Shown here in pieces: positions 49,930 to 58,860 of a stretch of DNA of 64,000 bases. Numbering within the stretch: position 1 is the first letter of the stretch; the number at the start of each line of letters is the position of its first letter. Made by a program: the position numbers and the translations under genes. The notes beneath the pieces were generated by a model. It searched no databases, had not been told where the DNA came from, and was given only the letters and a program-made list of their open reading frames with translations. The stretch covers positions 1 to 64,000 of the forward strand of contig CAADVD010000040.1 of assembly GCA_900752435.1 (NCBI GenBank), read 5' to 3'. This stretch comes from Oscillospiraceae bacterium. Lineage in GTDB: Bacteria; Bacillota; Clostridia; Oscillospirales; Ruminococcaceae.

Positions 49930-51342
49930 TTACAGTTTATTTTTCTTGGCCAACAGCGGCATAATCAATCCCAGTCCAACCAAAACAAACGGCGTGACAA
50001 TGTTCATCACCAACTGGAACGGATCCTCCGAATACATGCCGCCGATGCAAGCGATAGCAGTAAAGAGGAAACACCATGCACCAAAAATGACACCCAAGGT
50101 TTTGCTTTTGACAAAACGATATTCCGCCGGGAATTTTTCAGCGCATTTTTTCATGGCAATGTACGCCACGAATACCCACAAATAACGAAGCGGCATACAG
50201 ACAGAATTGAGTTTCACCAGCCATTTGACCAGCACATCCACATTGTCAATGCCAAAGGCCGGAACAATCAGCAGGATGGAAACAATCACAACGATCAATT
50301 TCTGGCCGTTGACATAAGCGCCGTGTTTGTTCTGCTTGAACATGGAATCCGGAATGAATTGACGGTCCGCATTGTCCAACAGAATGCGAAGCGGAGCATC
50401 AATGGACAAAATCAACACGGAAAATTGTCCGATCAGATTGGTCAGTGCATACACGATGACAAAGAAATTGCCCATATGATAGTATTCGCCCAATTTCTGA
50501 AATGCGTAATAGTCGCCGTTGGTCATCAAGTCTTCCGGAATGTTGTTGGAATCAAACATCATGCCCAACGCAATCGTACCCAAAATCGCACAAACCGCCA
50601 CCATAATGGCCAGTGCAATCATGCCTTTCGGGAAGTCTTTGGCCGGATTTTTCGTTTTATTGACATAAGGCGAAATGCGCTCACAGCCGCCAACCGCAAA
50701 AACTAAAATGGACAAGCCGGTAAAAAATTTCAAATCAAATGTCGGCAGGAATGTCTTGAACGACCAATCAATCGACTGGAGAGAAGAGCCCGTAATGGCC
50801 GGAGCGGCCAACATCATCAGGATGAACAAAATAGACATCACAAACATGGCGCTTCCTGCAATCGTCGAAAGCTGTTTGAGCGGATTAAGCCCCTTCGTAG
50901 CAATGAATACCGCCAGCAAGAAGATAGCAAGTGAAATCAATTGCATCACCGTAACATTCATACTGCTCATCCGGTTGTCTTGGAAAATCGCCCATCCGGC
51001 GGCAACGAGTGTACGGCTCGGCTTTTGTGAGATATATGGCATGTGGACAATCCAATACGTCCAGCCTGCATAATAGGCGATGCGCGGACCGATGGTTTCA
51101 TGAATCCACGAGCTGACGCCGCCGCCTGCCGTTTTAAACGCCGACCCCAATTCACCAACCATCAATGCATAAGGTACAAAATAAAGCGCGAAAATCAAAA
51201 TCCAAGACACAATGGCTTTGAGACCGCCATATTCTGCAAATCCGTTGATGACATTGCCAAATCCCCAAACGGAGGAAAAGGCCATAAAAGCTAGACTGTA
51301 CCACAGAATTTTTCTGTCTTTCTGCTGTTGCTTTTCATTCAT
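49930..51342 (-). CDS. Amino-acid permease, APC superfamily
   Basis: 470 residues from the chosen ATG, with about twelve membrane helices. N-terminal pattern SLAFMAFSSVWGFGNVINGFAEYGG and the GELGSAFKTAGGGVSSWIHETIG segment fit the glutamate:GABA-antiporter/YgjI group of APC transporters. The substrate is not determinable from sequence; an amino acid is most likely given the downstream aminopeptidase. I chose the ATG at 51342 because AAAGGAG lies 8 bases upstream. The 230 bp upstream is AT-rich with no recognised riboswitch. Confidence 0.85.
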   Translation of the reverse strand: MNEKQQQKDRKILWYSLAFMAFSSVWGFGNVINGFAEYGGLKAIVSWILIFALYFVPYALMVGELGSAFKTAGGGVSSWIHETIGPRIAYYAGWTYWIVHMPYISQKPSRTLVAAGWAIFQDNRMSSMNVTVMQLISLAIFLLAVFIATKGLNPLKQLSTIAGSAMFVMSILFILMMLAAPAITGSSLQSIDWSFKTFLPTFDLKFFTGLSILVFAVGGCERISPYVNKTKNPAKDFPKGMIALAIMVAVCAILGTIALGMMFDSNNIPEDLMTNGDYYAFQKLGEYYHMGNFFVIVYALTNLIGQFSVLILSIDAPLRILLDNADRQFIPDSMFKQNKHGAYVNGQKLIVVIVSILLIVPAFGIDNVDVLVKWLVKLNSVCMPLRYLWVFVAYIAMKKCAEKFPAEYRFVKSKTLGVIFGAWCFLFTAIACIGGMYSEDPFQLVMNIVTPFVLVGLGLIMPLLAKKNKL

Positions 51343-51576
51343 TGTTGCATCTCCTTTTTTGTGAATCACTTGATGTAATATAAATTTTGAATGAATTATA
51401 ACACAATTTGTTTGATTTGTTAAGATGTTTTGAATTTAATTGTGGCTATTTCCAATAATTTATTTTATATTTTGTACAATTTTTTAATTAATTTTTCCAA
51501 ATTATCACTTTAATTTTGTCGATAAAGATTCATGAACGGTCTCATTTCATTTTTCACAAAAAAGGCACAAAAATAC

Positions 51577-51616
51577 GCAGCCGATACGCTGATCTAAAAA
51601 CAAGCATATCGGCTGC
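51577..51616 (-). terminator. Terminator after the GH3 gene
   Basis: GCAGCCGATATGC pairs with GCGTATCGGCTGC around a 14-base loop, then GTATTTTT follows on the minus strand, 7 bases after the stop codon. Confidence 0.83.
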
Positions 51617-51622
51617 TCTCAA

Positions 51623-52888
51623 TTACAACATTTCATTGTACATTTTCCAGCTCAACACTTTCCACACAGCGTGATCCACCAACTCTTCGTCAATGTCGCC
51701 GTTTTCCAGTGCATCCAAAATCGTATTATATGAAGATGCATAATCTGTTGTGATAATCAAATCATTTCCAGCCAACACCGCCAGCACATCCGGCGACTGC
51801 TCTCCCGTATACAAAGAAATCGCATCCATGGACATATCATCCGTCATCACGATACCGGTAAAGCCCAACTCTTCGCGCAAAACCGCATGCACTTCCGGCG
51901 AAATGGAAGCCGGTTTCGTTGCATCCATGCAATTGACTATATTGTGAGAAACCAGCACACACTCTGCTTCCGCATCGATTCCTGCTTCAAACGGCAGAAA
52001 ATCGTTGTTTTGAAATTCCTCATAAGAACGTTCGTCCACAGCAATTCCCGTGTGCGTATTCACGTTGTCACCATAGCCCGGAAAATGCTTTAATGTACTG
52101 GCCACATGAGAGCCTTTGGCGCCGGATACCATCGCCGCAATCCCCGGTGCATTCTCCGCACCGGACATGCCCAGCGTGCGGCTGTACATATAGGCATCCG
52201 GATTCGTTGTGGTATCCGCTACCGGGGCCAAATTGATATTAATTCCTAAGTTATTTAACAACCGTGCCTTTTGTGCCGCATCTGAAGCGAGAGCGTCCAA
52301 ACCGCCCTCCTGATACAGCTCCTGCGGAGAGGCAAACGGAGCATCTGCTAAAGTTGGCTGACTGCTGACACGGACAACATCGCCGCCCTCTTCATCCACA
52401 GCAATGGCCATGGGAATCGTACTGGCCTGTTGATAAGACGCGATGGTATCCTGCACTTCTTCCGTTGTTTTTCCCTCAAAATCGCGCCCAAACAAAACAT
52501 AACCACCCAAATGATAAGCCTCGGCTTCTTCCGCGCCGTTTGTCTCCGGGCAACGCGCCAACAGCATCTGCCCAACTTTCTCTTCCTGCGTCATGGACTG
52601 CATCCGGGCATAAGCCTCTTCATAATAGGCAGAGAACAATCCATTGTCATTCCAATCCGCCGGCATTGCCACCGTATTCCCTGTTGGGTCAGGTTCACTG
52701 CTCATCTCCTCAGAAGAACTCTCCTCCACTGTGGAGGAAAATGGTGCGGCAGAACTGGTGGTTTCCGACTGTTTGGTTTTTCGCGCCTGTACCACCAACA
52801 ATACCGTCAATGAAATGGACAACACAATCACAGCAATCAAAAAGACCGTCAATACAATTTTATGCGTATGCGAGGAAGTTTTCGACAT
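51623..52888 (-). CDS. Membrane-anchored glycoside hydrolase family 3 (beta-N-acetylhexosaminidase, NagZ-like)
   Basis: 421 residues. One N-terminal anchor helix (about 11-33), then a Ser/Glu-rich stalk (to about 70), then the GH3 barrel. Signature motifs: AIAVDEEGGDVVRV near 165, NLAPVADT near 217, STLKHFPGYGDNVNTHTGIAVD near 262-285 (the KHFPGxGD...H loop carrying the acid-base histidine) and VMTDDMSMDAI near 348 with the nucleophile Asp. It should trim N-acetylglucosamine-containing cell-wall fragments outside the membrane. It lies 49 bases after the LTA-synthase-like gene, so they may be one transcript. Confidence 0.9.
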   Translation of the reverse strand: MSKTSSHTHKIVLTVFLIAVIVLSISLTVLLVVQARKTKQSETTSSAAPFSSTVEESSSEEMSSEPDPTGNTVAMPADWNDNGLFSAYYEEAYARMQSMTQEEKVGQMLLARCPETNGAEEAEAYHLGGYVLFGRDFEGKTTEEVQDTIASYQQASTIPMAIAVDEEGGDVVRVSSQPTLADAPFASPQELYQEGGLDALASDAAQKARLLNNLGININLAPVADTTTNPDAYMYSRTLGMSGAENAPGIAAMVSGAKGSHVASTLKHFPGYGDNVNTHTGIAVDERSYEEFQNNDFLPFEAGIDAEAECVLVSHNIVNCMDATKPASISPEVHAVLREELGFTGIVMTDDMSMDAISLYTGEQSPDVLAVLAGNDLIITTDYASSYNTILDALENGDIDEELVDHAVWKVLSWKMYNEML

Positions 52889-52937
52889 TTTCAGCTACCC
52901 CTTTTTCTTCTATGGTCAAATATAGTTTCGTTGCCCG

Positions 52938-54911
52938 TCAATTATCCTGGTACACCATCACGGATGATTTCCACAAATGAGATTTTCCATTTTTCCCAAA
53001 TTGCTCAATGTAAATTTCGTCCTGTGGCTGTACGGTCACATCAGCCACTTCCAACTGCTGTTTGCCCAAATATATTGTCTCCATCATTTCACCGTTGATA
53101 TAGACTTTACTGTATTTGGTAAAATTCTGTCCATTGACATAAAAATTGCCGTTTTTGTTTTCCATCGACTGAATGAAAATATCCTCCACATCATAACGGG
53201 TATCCACTTTTTGGTAGGGACTTTCGCCGCCATAAACGTATTCTTTGCCGTACAGCATGTCATATTGCAGCATTTTGAGATTTTTCAAGTAATCCTCGCT
53301 GTCCTGATAGTTTTGATGATAGTACATCAACGTACCGGTGCTCAATCCAATTCGACTACCCACTTCAGCGGAAAGCTGATAGGTGTAAAGATCTTTGTCC
53401 TCTTTTTCCAAACCGAAGTTATCCCAAATGACGTATTCCGTCTGATAAATGCTGTTGTTCACCAAGTCGCTGTCTTCCAAATCAAAGGTCGGTAAATGGT
53501 CACCATACAGCACCAAAATGGTTTTTTCATCGCGCGCTTCCAATTCCGCAATCAAATCACCAACAAATTGATCCATTTCATGCGTTTGATTGACATAGTA
53601 TTCATATCCGCACCGCAGCTCTTCACTATCACTGCAAGTCAGCGAAATGGTCTGATTCGGATCGATAACCTCTGTCGGATAGGTGCCGTGTCCCTGTACG
53701 GAAATGGCATAAATGTAGTCCGGTGAAGAAGTCGAATCCAGTGCTTTGAGAATTTCATCCGTCAGCACGGCATCCTTTGCCCAGCCATTCGGCGTATATT
53801 CCGTCACATTCATAAATTCAATTGGCGTGAATGTTTCCATCCCGAGATACTGAAAACGTTTGTGCCGATTATAGAATGTAGCGTCATTGTTGTGAATGGC
53901 ATGTGTGGAATAGCCCAAATCCAGCAGATTATAGGCGATGGATTCCGCCGTATGATTTTTGAGCAGCGTTTTATACGGATATTCGCCCGTGCCGAAAAAG
54001 TCCACAGACATCCCCGTCATCACTTCAAACTCCGTATTGACCGTTCCCATACCAAAGCCCGGTACCGTCAAAAAGCCCGAAGAATAATCCTCTTTTAGCT
54101 TGCGAAAATTCGGAATCGGGTCTTCCGACAATTCCCAATCCTTTACATAGGTTGTATCAAAAAAGGATTCCAATTGCAGCATGATAATATTGGGCTTTTC
54201 GTCCGGTTCTGTATCTTCTTTATCCGCCATCAGTGCTGTCACCTTTTCCTCGGAATAGCCAAACGGACGATGAATGCCGCGATTTAGCGTATTGGCCCAA
54301 TAGCTATACGGAAATCCATTTTCAAGATAAGAGATGGTGATATTGGGAAACACCGTTTCGATGCGTCCGAATCCAATCATCAGAGCCGTCACCGCAACAA
54401 AGCCCACCAAATATCCGCCGATTCCCAGCAAAACTTTTTTATACGAAATCTTCCCCTGATATTTGGGACCCTTGAAGAACAACAGTACCAGTCCCGCAAC
54501 CAAAACTAAAAGTCCAATACACAAAAACACCAGCTGCACCGGAGACAGATAAAGCGTAATCATGTAAAGCTCATCCCGAAGCAGTGCAAAATCTTGGTAT
54601 GTAAACGGCGTGACGCGGTTATTCAAAATAATGCGGTTGGCAATGGCCAACAGCAGCCACAAAATCAAAATAATGGTAGTACCAAAAATGCGGCGTTTAC
54701 ACAAAAAGACCAACAACAACGGTAAAAAAACAATCGCCGCATTATAGAGAAACACCAACGGACGGTGAATCAGAAAAGAAAATGCTTCTCCAATGCCGTT
54801 TTGGCAAAAAGCTTCCATTATAAAGTAGACAATCAAACAAAGAAAAATGCAGATTGGCAATGTCCAATCTGTCTTTCGTCGCTCGGTTAAATTTGAGGTA
54901 CGCTGAAACAT
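52938..54911 (-). CDS. LTA synthase family phosphoglycerol transferase (membrane sulfatase)
   Basis: 657 residues from the chosen ATG. About five N-terminal helices (to about 220) then an extracellular sulfatase-fold domain: NIIMLQLESFFDTTYV near 245, the nucleophile region GMGTVNTEFEVMTG near 290-303 (threonine), HAIHNNDATFYNRH near 345, SVQGHGTYP near 410 and LVLYGDHLPTFD near 475. Such enzymes polymerise glycerol-phosphate on a glycolipid anchor. The last 90 residues form an extra beta domain (YVNGQNFTKYSKVYINGEMME). I chose the ATG at 54911 because AAAGGAG lies 8 bases upstream; the longer frame overlaps the promoter. The DagK-like gene in this window would recycle its by-product. Confidence 0.9.
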   Translation of the reverse strand: MFQRTSNLTERRKTDWTLPICIFLCLIVYFIMEAFCQNGIGEAFSFLIHRPLVFLYNAAIVFLPLLLVFLCKRRIFGTTIILILWLLLAIANRIILNNRVTPFTYQDFALLRDELYMITLYLSPVQLVFLCIGLLVLVAGLVLLFFKGPKYQGKISYKKVLLGIGGYLVGFVAVTALMIGFGRIETVFPNITISYLENGFPYSYWANTLNRGIHRPFGYSEEKVTALMADKEDTEPDEKPNIIMLQLESFFDTTYVKDWELSEDPIPNFRKLKEDYSSGFLTVPGFGMGTVNTEFEVMTGMSVDFFGTGEYPYKTLLKNHTAESIAYNLLDLGYSTHAIHNNDATFYNRHKRFQYLGMETFTPIEFMNVTEYTPNGWAKDAVLTDEILKALDSTSSPDYIYAISVQGHGTYPTEVIDPNQTISLTCSDSEELRCGYEYYVNQTHEMDQFVGDLIAELEARDEKTILVLYGDHLPTFDLEDSDLVNNSIYQTEYVIWDNFGLEKEDKDLYTYQLSAEVGSRIGLSTGTLMYYHQNYQDSEDYLKNLKMLQYDMLYGKEYVYGGESPYQKVDTRYDVEDIFIQSMENKNGNFYVNGQNFTKYSKVYINGEMMETIYLGKQQLEVADVTVQPQDEIYIEQFGKNGKSHLWKSSVMVYQDN

Positions 54912-54972
54912 AATTCGCTCCTTTATTGCGTGAAGTTTCATGGAATAAAATTTGTTCTTTGGACATTGTATA

Positions 54973-55001
54973 AGTTTACCGCTCTCATCACGAAAAGTCA
55001 A
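54973..55001 (-). promoter_or_regulatory. Promoter of the LTA-synthase-like gene
   Basis: TTGACT (54996-55001), 17 bases, TAAACT (54973-54978). Confidence 0.62.
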
Positions 55002-55182
55002 GAGTTACCATAGGAAGTTTTTAAGGCAAAAAGCCCAGTATCGCAGTCCATCTATCAAACGTTTCACAGTTACAATATAAACAAAATATCTTCAAAATTT
55101 TGTTAAAAGCAATACAAATTGAATTTTACCGCCTGATTTAATAAAAAACTTAAAAATCCATCTATATTTTTGTCTAAACTTA

Positions 55183-55191
55183 TGCTATAAT
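55183..55191 (+). promoter_or_regulatory. Extended -10 promoter of the flavodoxin-fold gene
   Basis: TGC-TATAAT (TATAAT at 55186-55191), about 50 bases before the start codon. The -35 is poor. Confidence 0.55.
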
Positions 55192-55241
55192 AAATGATAG
55201 AATTGATTTTAATTCTAAACAAGATATGGAGGCTCTATAAA

Positions 55242-55670
55242 ATGAAATTTAAAATGCGTTCTCTGCAGTATGCAAAAGGTCACGGTGCGGATACCGTAGC
55301 GTCTGCCATTCAAAAAGCTCAGGCGATTCCGAAACTGGACAGAATTCCACCGGACTACAACTTGGAAAATGAAAAATTGGCATTTATCTGTGTCGATGCA
55401 GGGAAAAAACTGGATGACGCTGTAAAAAGCTTTATTTCTTTCCTGAATCCATCCCGTGTAAAGAATGTGGCGTTACTGGTAGTTAGCCCCAACGGCGATG
55501 CCGCTATGAGCGAAATGAAAGCCGCCGCAAAATCAACAGGCGTGACGGTTGTTGGTGATTTAACCATCACAGTCAAAGGCGGACTGTTCAAAAAAGGTTC
55601 TGTCAGCGATGCCGATGTGAAAAAAGCAGTTGATTGGGCTGGCAAATTGGTGGATTCCCTCGCCGTTTAA
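55242..55670 (+). CDS. Small flavodoxin-fold protein
   Basis: 142 residues. The alternating strand-helix pattern (KFKMRSLQYAKGHGADTVASAIQKA at the start, LAFICVDAGK, KNVALLVVSPNGDAAMSEMKAAAKSTGVTVVG) fits a flavodoxin-like fold. The FMN phosphate loop of true flavodoxins (T/S-x-T-G-N-T) is not present; KGHGADT stands in its place, so flavin binding is doubtful. I chose the ATG at 55242 because TGGAGG lies 8 bases upstream. Single gene with its own terminator. The function is unknown. Confidence 0.8.
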   Translation: MKFKMRSLQYAKGHGADTVASAIQKAQAIPKLDRIPPDYNLENEKLAFICVDAGKKLDDAVKSFISFLNPSRVKNVALLVVSPNGDAAMSEMKAAAKSTGVTVVGDLTITVKGGLFKKGSVSDADVKKAVDWAGKLVDSLAV

Positions 55671-55704
55671 GCGTGTGAACCATTCAAACTAAACTTATAA
55701 TGAT

Positions 55705-55750
55705 ACAGGGCATGTTGTAAACTTTCTTGCTTACAGCACGCCCTGTTTTA
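55705..55750. terminator. Terminator between the flavodoxin-fold gene and dnaC
   Basis: ACAGGGC with GCCCTGT, extended inward by TTGTAA/TTACAG-like pairs, followed by TTTTA. It lies between convergent genes. Confidence 0.75.
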
Positions 55751-55756
55751 TTATGG

Positions 55757-56743
55757 TTATTTCCCATTTAGCTTCAGCTGACGAATGTCTTTTCCCACAA
55801 ATTTAAGCGTCTTATAAAGTCCCATCAAACGCGACAGCACACGATTGGTATAGCGTGTTTCAATCTCCTGCAGCGTCAAATTGGTATTGATAATCGTCGG
55901 CTTATTGTGATTCAGACGAGCGTTGAGAATGTTGTAAAACGCAGAAATATTAAAGCTGCTTTCAAACTCTGCGCCCAAATCATCCAAAATAAACAAATCC
56001 GCCTGTTCAATGGTAGCGGCGGTATTTTCTTCTCCGCGATTTTTGCCAAAGTGTTCATTTTGAATCTTCGTAAAATATTCTTGCGCCGACCCATACAGCA
56101 CAGTATATCCTTTCTGAATCACCTCATTGGCAATGGAGAGCGACAAGTGCGTTTTTCCCAGCCCTGTTCCGCCAATCATTAAAATACTCGGCGAATTCGG
56201 TGAAAACAGCTCCGCATAATCACGGCAAAAACGAAGAATCTGCGACATGGTTTCAAAGTCGGAGCAACCGCTTTCGTTGCGGTTTTGATCGCTGTAGTAA
56301 TGCAGCTTAAAGTCTTCAAACGTCGCCAAACTCATCCCCGTAGAACGGTTAAAATCCTGAATGGCAATCTGCTTTACCACCGATTGAAAACAGGAACAGC
56401 GCCTTCCATCCACCACACCGGTATCGTTGCAAATGTCACAGGTATATTTCACTTTAAGGTAGTCGGCAGGAAATCCATTTGCCACAAGCAATTCCCCAAT
56501 CTTGCGCTGGGCGGCCAAATTTTCCTGCATGATACGCGGAATGGTTTCCGTAGCATTGGTCGCCTTGGACAGAATGAGCTTAGACAATCGAATGGTCGAT
56601 TGACTCATTGCGGCCTCCATCTGAGCAATTTGCGGGATGCGCTTCACCGCAATGTTCCGCCGTTTTGCGGCTTCCAACTTCGCACGCTGGTTGCGCGAAG
56701 CGATAACATTGGCCGCCTGCTCGTATTGTTCGCGTTTGGTCAC
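55757..56743 (-). CDS. dnaC: DnaC/DnaI-like helicase-loading ATPase
   Basis: 328 residues. It loads the replicative helicase. The N-terminal helical part is followed by a zinc-binding set (CDICNDTGVVDGRRCSC, near residues 108-125) and the AAA+ domain: Walker A IGGTGLGKTHLSLS near 195, Walker B ADLFILDDLGAE near 245, sensor TIINTNLTLQEIE near 290 and an arginine-rich end (NRVLSRLMG). The GTG start at 56743 has AAGGAGG 8 bases upstream. The start is only 38 bases from the terminal repeat of the CRISPR array, and dnaD lies beyond the array on the same strand. The only -10-like TATAAT near it is at 56767-56772. Confidence 0.9.
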   Translation of the reverse strand: MTKREQYEQAANVIASRNQRAKLEAAKRRNIAVKRIPQIAQMEAAMSQSTIRLSKLILSKATNATETIPRIMQENLAAQRKIGELLVANGFPADYLKVKYTCDICNDTGVVDGRRCSCFQSVVKQIAIQDFNRSTGMSLATFEDFKLHYYSDQNRNESGCSDFETMSQILRFCRDYAELFSPNSPSILMIGGTGLGKTHLSLSIANEVIQKGYTVLYGSAQEYFTKIQNEHFGKNRGEENTAATIEQADLFILDDLGAEFESSFNISAFYNILNARLNHNKPTIINTNLTLQEIETRYTNRVLSRLMGLYKTLKFVGKDIRQLKLNGK

Positions 56744-56766
56744 GTGCTAAACCTCCTTGTAAAATA

Positions 56767-56772
56767 ATTATA
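56767..56772 (-). promoter_or_regulatory. Candidate -10 box for dnaC beside the terminal CRISPR repeat
   Basis: TATAAT on the minus strand, in the 38-bp gap before dnaC. At 17 bases upstream the -35 would be GCGTAA (56790-56795), a poor match that lies within the degenerate repeat at 56782-56813. Confidence 0.4.
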
Positions 56773-56781
56773 AATCGACTA

Positions 56782-57673
56782 ATTTTAATTTACGCACCCA
56801 TACAGGGTGCGACAATATCGGCAGTATCTTGAAGTTAAGCTGCCAGATATTTCAATTCACGCACCCATACAGGGTGCGACAACATCGATATTATTATTGC
56901 GGCCGATGAGAATGATTTCAATTCACGCACCCATACAGGGTGCGACGTGATAAGGCTACCTTTAACGAGGACGGCACACTATTTCAATTCACGCACCCAT
57001 ACAGGGTGCGACTTTTCAGCGTGCCACGAAAGATAACCCGTTTGTGATTTCAATTCACGCACCCATACAGGGTGCGACCCTTTGTCGCGGATTTTTATGT
57101 ACGCCGTTCCATATTTCAATTCACGCACCCATACAGGGTGCGACGAACTTTCTGAGCGAGTGGGGCAGGATGTGCAAAATTTCAATTCACGCACCCATAC
57201 AGGGTGCGACTTGATACGTGGTGCTCACCTTCAAGCGTGTGAATATTTCAATTCACGCACCCATACAGGGTGCGACTACGATTTAGGGTCGTGAGATATG
57301 AATTGTAAAATATTTCAATTCACGCACCCATACAGGGTGCGACCACCTCACCTAAAGGACATGACAAAGCCGACAAGATTTCAATTCACGCACCCATACA
57401 GGGTGCGACCAAGCAAAACTTAGCATTGGCCGCACGCATCGCAATTTCAATTCACGCACCCATACAGGGTGCGACACAGACGTCATCTGGTTTCATCAGT
57501 CTGACAATAATTTCAATTCACGCACCCATACAGGGTGCGACCGCAAGCCACGCAATAACACGAGCTTCGATAGCTATTTCAATTCACGCACCCATACAGG
57601 GTGCGACAAGGCACAAGTCAATTACGCTCAAAGCATTGCCGATTTCAATTCACGCACCCATACAGGGTGCGAC
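56782..57673 (-). CRISPR. CRISPR array, 14 repeats and 13 spacers, type I-C-like repeat
   Basis: Repeats of 32 bases; in the likely transcribed (minus) sense each begins GTCGCACCCTGTATGGGTGC and ends GTGAATTGAAAT, a stem of GCACCC/GGGTGC and the 3' end usual for type I-C. Repeat starts on the plus strand: 56782, 56849, 56915, 56981, 57047, 57113, 57179, 57245, 57312, 57378, 57444, 57510, 57576, 57642. Thirteen are identical; the one at 56782-56813 has two C-to-T changes, which marks the leader-distal end. Eleven spacers are 34 bases and two are 35 (56814-56848 and 57277-57311). No spacer looks like another. No cas gene is in the window. The array lies between dnaD and dnaC, in the same direction. 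Confidence 0.97.
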
Positions 57674-57836
57674 CGCTCACAAAAATCAACCCTCAGCCAC
57701 CCCTCAAATATACCACATTTTGCGAACCGCAAAAAACCTCTCTCTTTTCAACCATCCAATCAACCAGATTTCCCCTGTATCCATTGATAACCCAATATTG
57801 CGAAAGCTCCCCATTTTTATGTGCACTTCCCTTTCG
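57674..57836 (-). promoter_or_regulatory. CRISPR leader region
   Basis: The 163 bases between the dnaD stop and the first repeat (minus-strand sense) contain GTGCACATAAAAATGGGGAG and GCGGTTCGCAAAATGTGG, elements that recall type I-C leaders. A possible -10, TATATT, occurs near the array. The region has no gene. In complete I-C loci cas2 would lie where dnaD is. Confidence 0.55.
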
Positions 57837-58751
57837 CTAATCCAAAGTAGGGATCTTATTAAGCTGTTTTTCATATTCATCCAAATCATAAGAATTATTC
57901 CCACCGCCGGAAGTTTTCTTCTTCCGACTGCGCGGCGATTCATTTTGCAAAATGTCCTTGAGTGTTTTAAATCCCTTCTCATGCCAATTGGTTAAAATCT
58001 TATTGGTATAAGCAAACGCCACTTTCCCCGTATTCTGCACCGTCTTTTCATAAGCCAGCTGAATCACATCCAAGTCAAACCGGTATTCCAAAAACCAGGT
58101 GCGGATAAATTTTTCCTCGGATGCAATCAACGTCCGTCCCGTGATCCCAAACATCTTTTTAATCTTGTTCTCATTGCTCTTCTGCTCATTGGAAAGCTTG
58201 AGATACTCCTCCGCCAGCGTGTGATTGACAATTCCCTGATCGTACCAGCCGATGCAGACGCTTTCAATATACTTGATGCTGTTCTTCCCTTTTCCGGCGC
58301 AATACTGAATCGCCATCAAAATCACATCCGCAGGCAGACGATAGTACTCATAAATATAGGTAATGGTTTTCACATCCATCGACGTAACCGGACGAGCCAA
58401 AAAATGCTCCATATTGGACAGCAAAAATTTCAATTCGCTGTCATTGACCGGCTTAGCCGGAACAGCCGGCGCTTTCGGCTGAGAAATCACCTGTACCGGA
58501 ATCGTCTTTTCCTCGCCGTCCAGCAGTACGCCTTTTTGAATCCAATAACGAATGGCACTGTTGACCGTGCTTTCTGATAGATTCAGTAAGTTCGACAACA
58601 AATTGACGCTGTAATCCTTATCCGGATTTTTGAAAATCATCAAAATGATTTTCAAATAATCGGAGTTGATATCTTTGAAATCCTCCTCAACCACCAACGA
58701 TGGCAAACTAAAGTTGTGTTTATAATTGCTGAAATTGATTTGATAGTTCAC
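57837..58751 (-). CDS. dnaD: DnaD-domain replication initiation protein
   Basis: 304 residues. Primosome component working with DnaB/DnaC at origin remodelling. An N-terminal winged-helix part (LLNLSESTVNSAIRYWIQKGVL, within residues 55-80) is followed by two DnaD/DnaB2-like helical domains (about 105-180 and 195-265), each ending in the typical W..(Q/K)G(I/F) motif: GWYDQGI and NWHEKGF. The C-terminal tail is basic and low-complexity. It has a strong promoter at 58832-58860 and is followed by the CRISPR leader, array and then dnaC, on the same strand. The usual dnaD-dnaC adjacency is therefore split. Confidence 0.9.
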   Translation of the reverse strand: MNYQINFSNYKHNFSLPSLVVEEDFKDINSDYLKIILMIFKNPDKDYSVNLLSNLLNLSESTVNSAIRYWIQKGVLLDGEEKTIPVQVISQPKAPAVPAKPVNDSELKFLLSNMEHFLARPVTSMDVKTITYIYEYYRLPADVILMAIQYCAGKGKNSIKYIESVCIGWYDQGIVNHTLAEEYLKLSNEQKSNENKIKKMFGITGRTLIASEEKFIRTWFLEYRFDLDVIQLAYEKTVQNTGKVAFAYTNKILTNWHEKGFKTLKDILQNESPRSRKKKTSGGGNNSYDLDEYEKQLNKIPTLD

Positions 58752-58831
58752 AATACGCCCCCGAATATCTACGCTGGAAATTGCTTTGCCGCTGCCTGAA
58801 CGGCTGGATTCGCCAGAATTCTTTTGAAGTT

Positions 58832-58860
58832 ATTATAGCACAATCCTTCGTTCTTCTCAA
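58832..58860 (-). promoter_or_regulatory. Promoter of dnaD
   Basis: TTGAGA (58855-58860), 17 bases, TATAAT (58832-58837) with an upstream TGC. The -35 directly abuts the stop codon of the neighbouring phosphatase gene. Transcripts from here could run through the CRISPR array into dnaC. Confidence 0.75.

Noticed and set aside
55002..55180. Possible small gene between the LTA-synthase-like gene and the flavodoxin-fold gene
   Set aside because: The AT-rich interval holds promoters for both flanking genes; no frame with a ribosome binding site was found.
56979..57995. Open frames reading through the CRISPR repeats on both strands, giving repetitive peptides
   Set aside because: They are translations of the 32-base repeats; the repeat period (66 bases) is a multiple of three, which keeps a frame open. 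No ribosome binding site.
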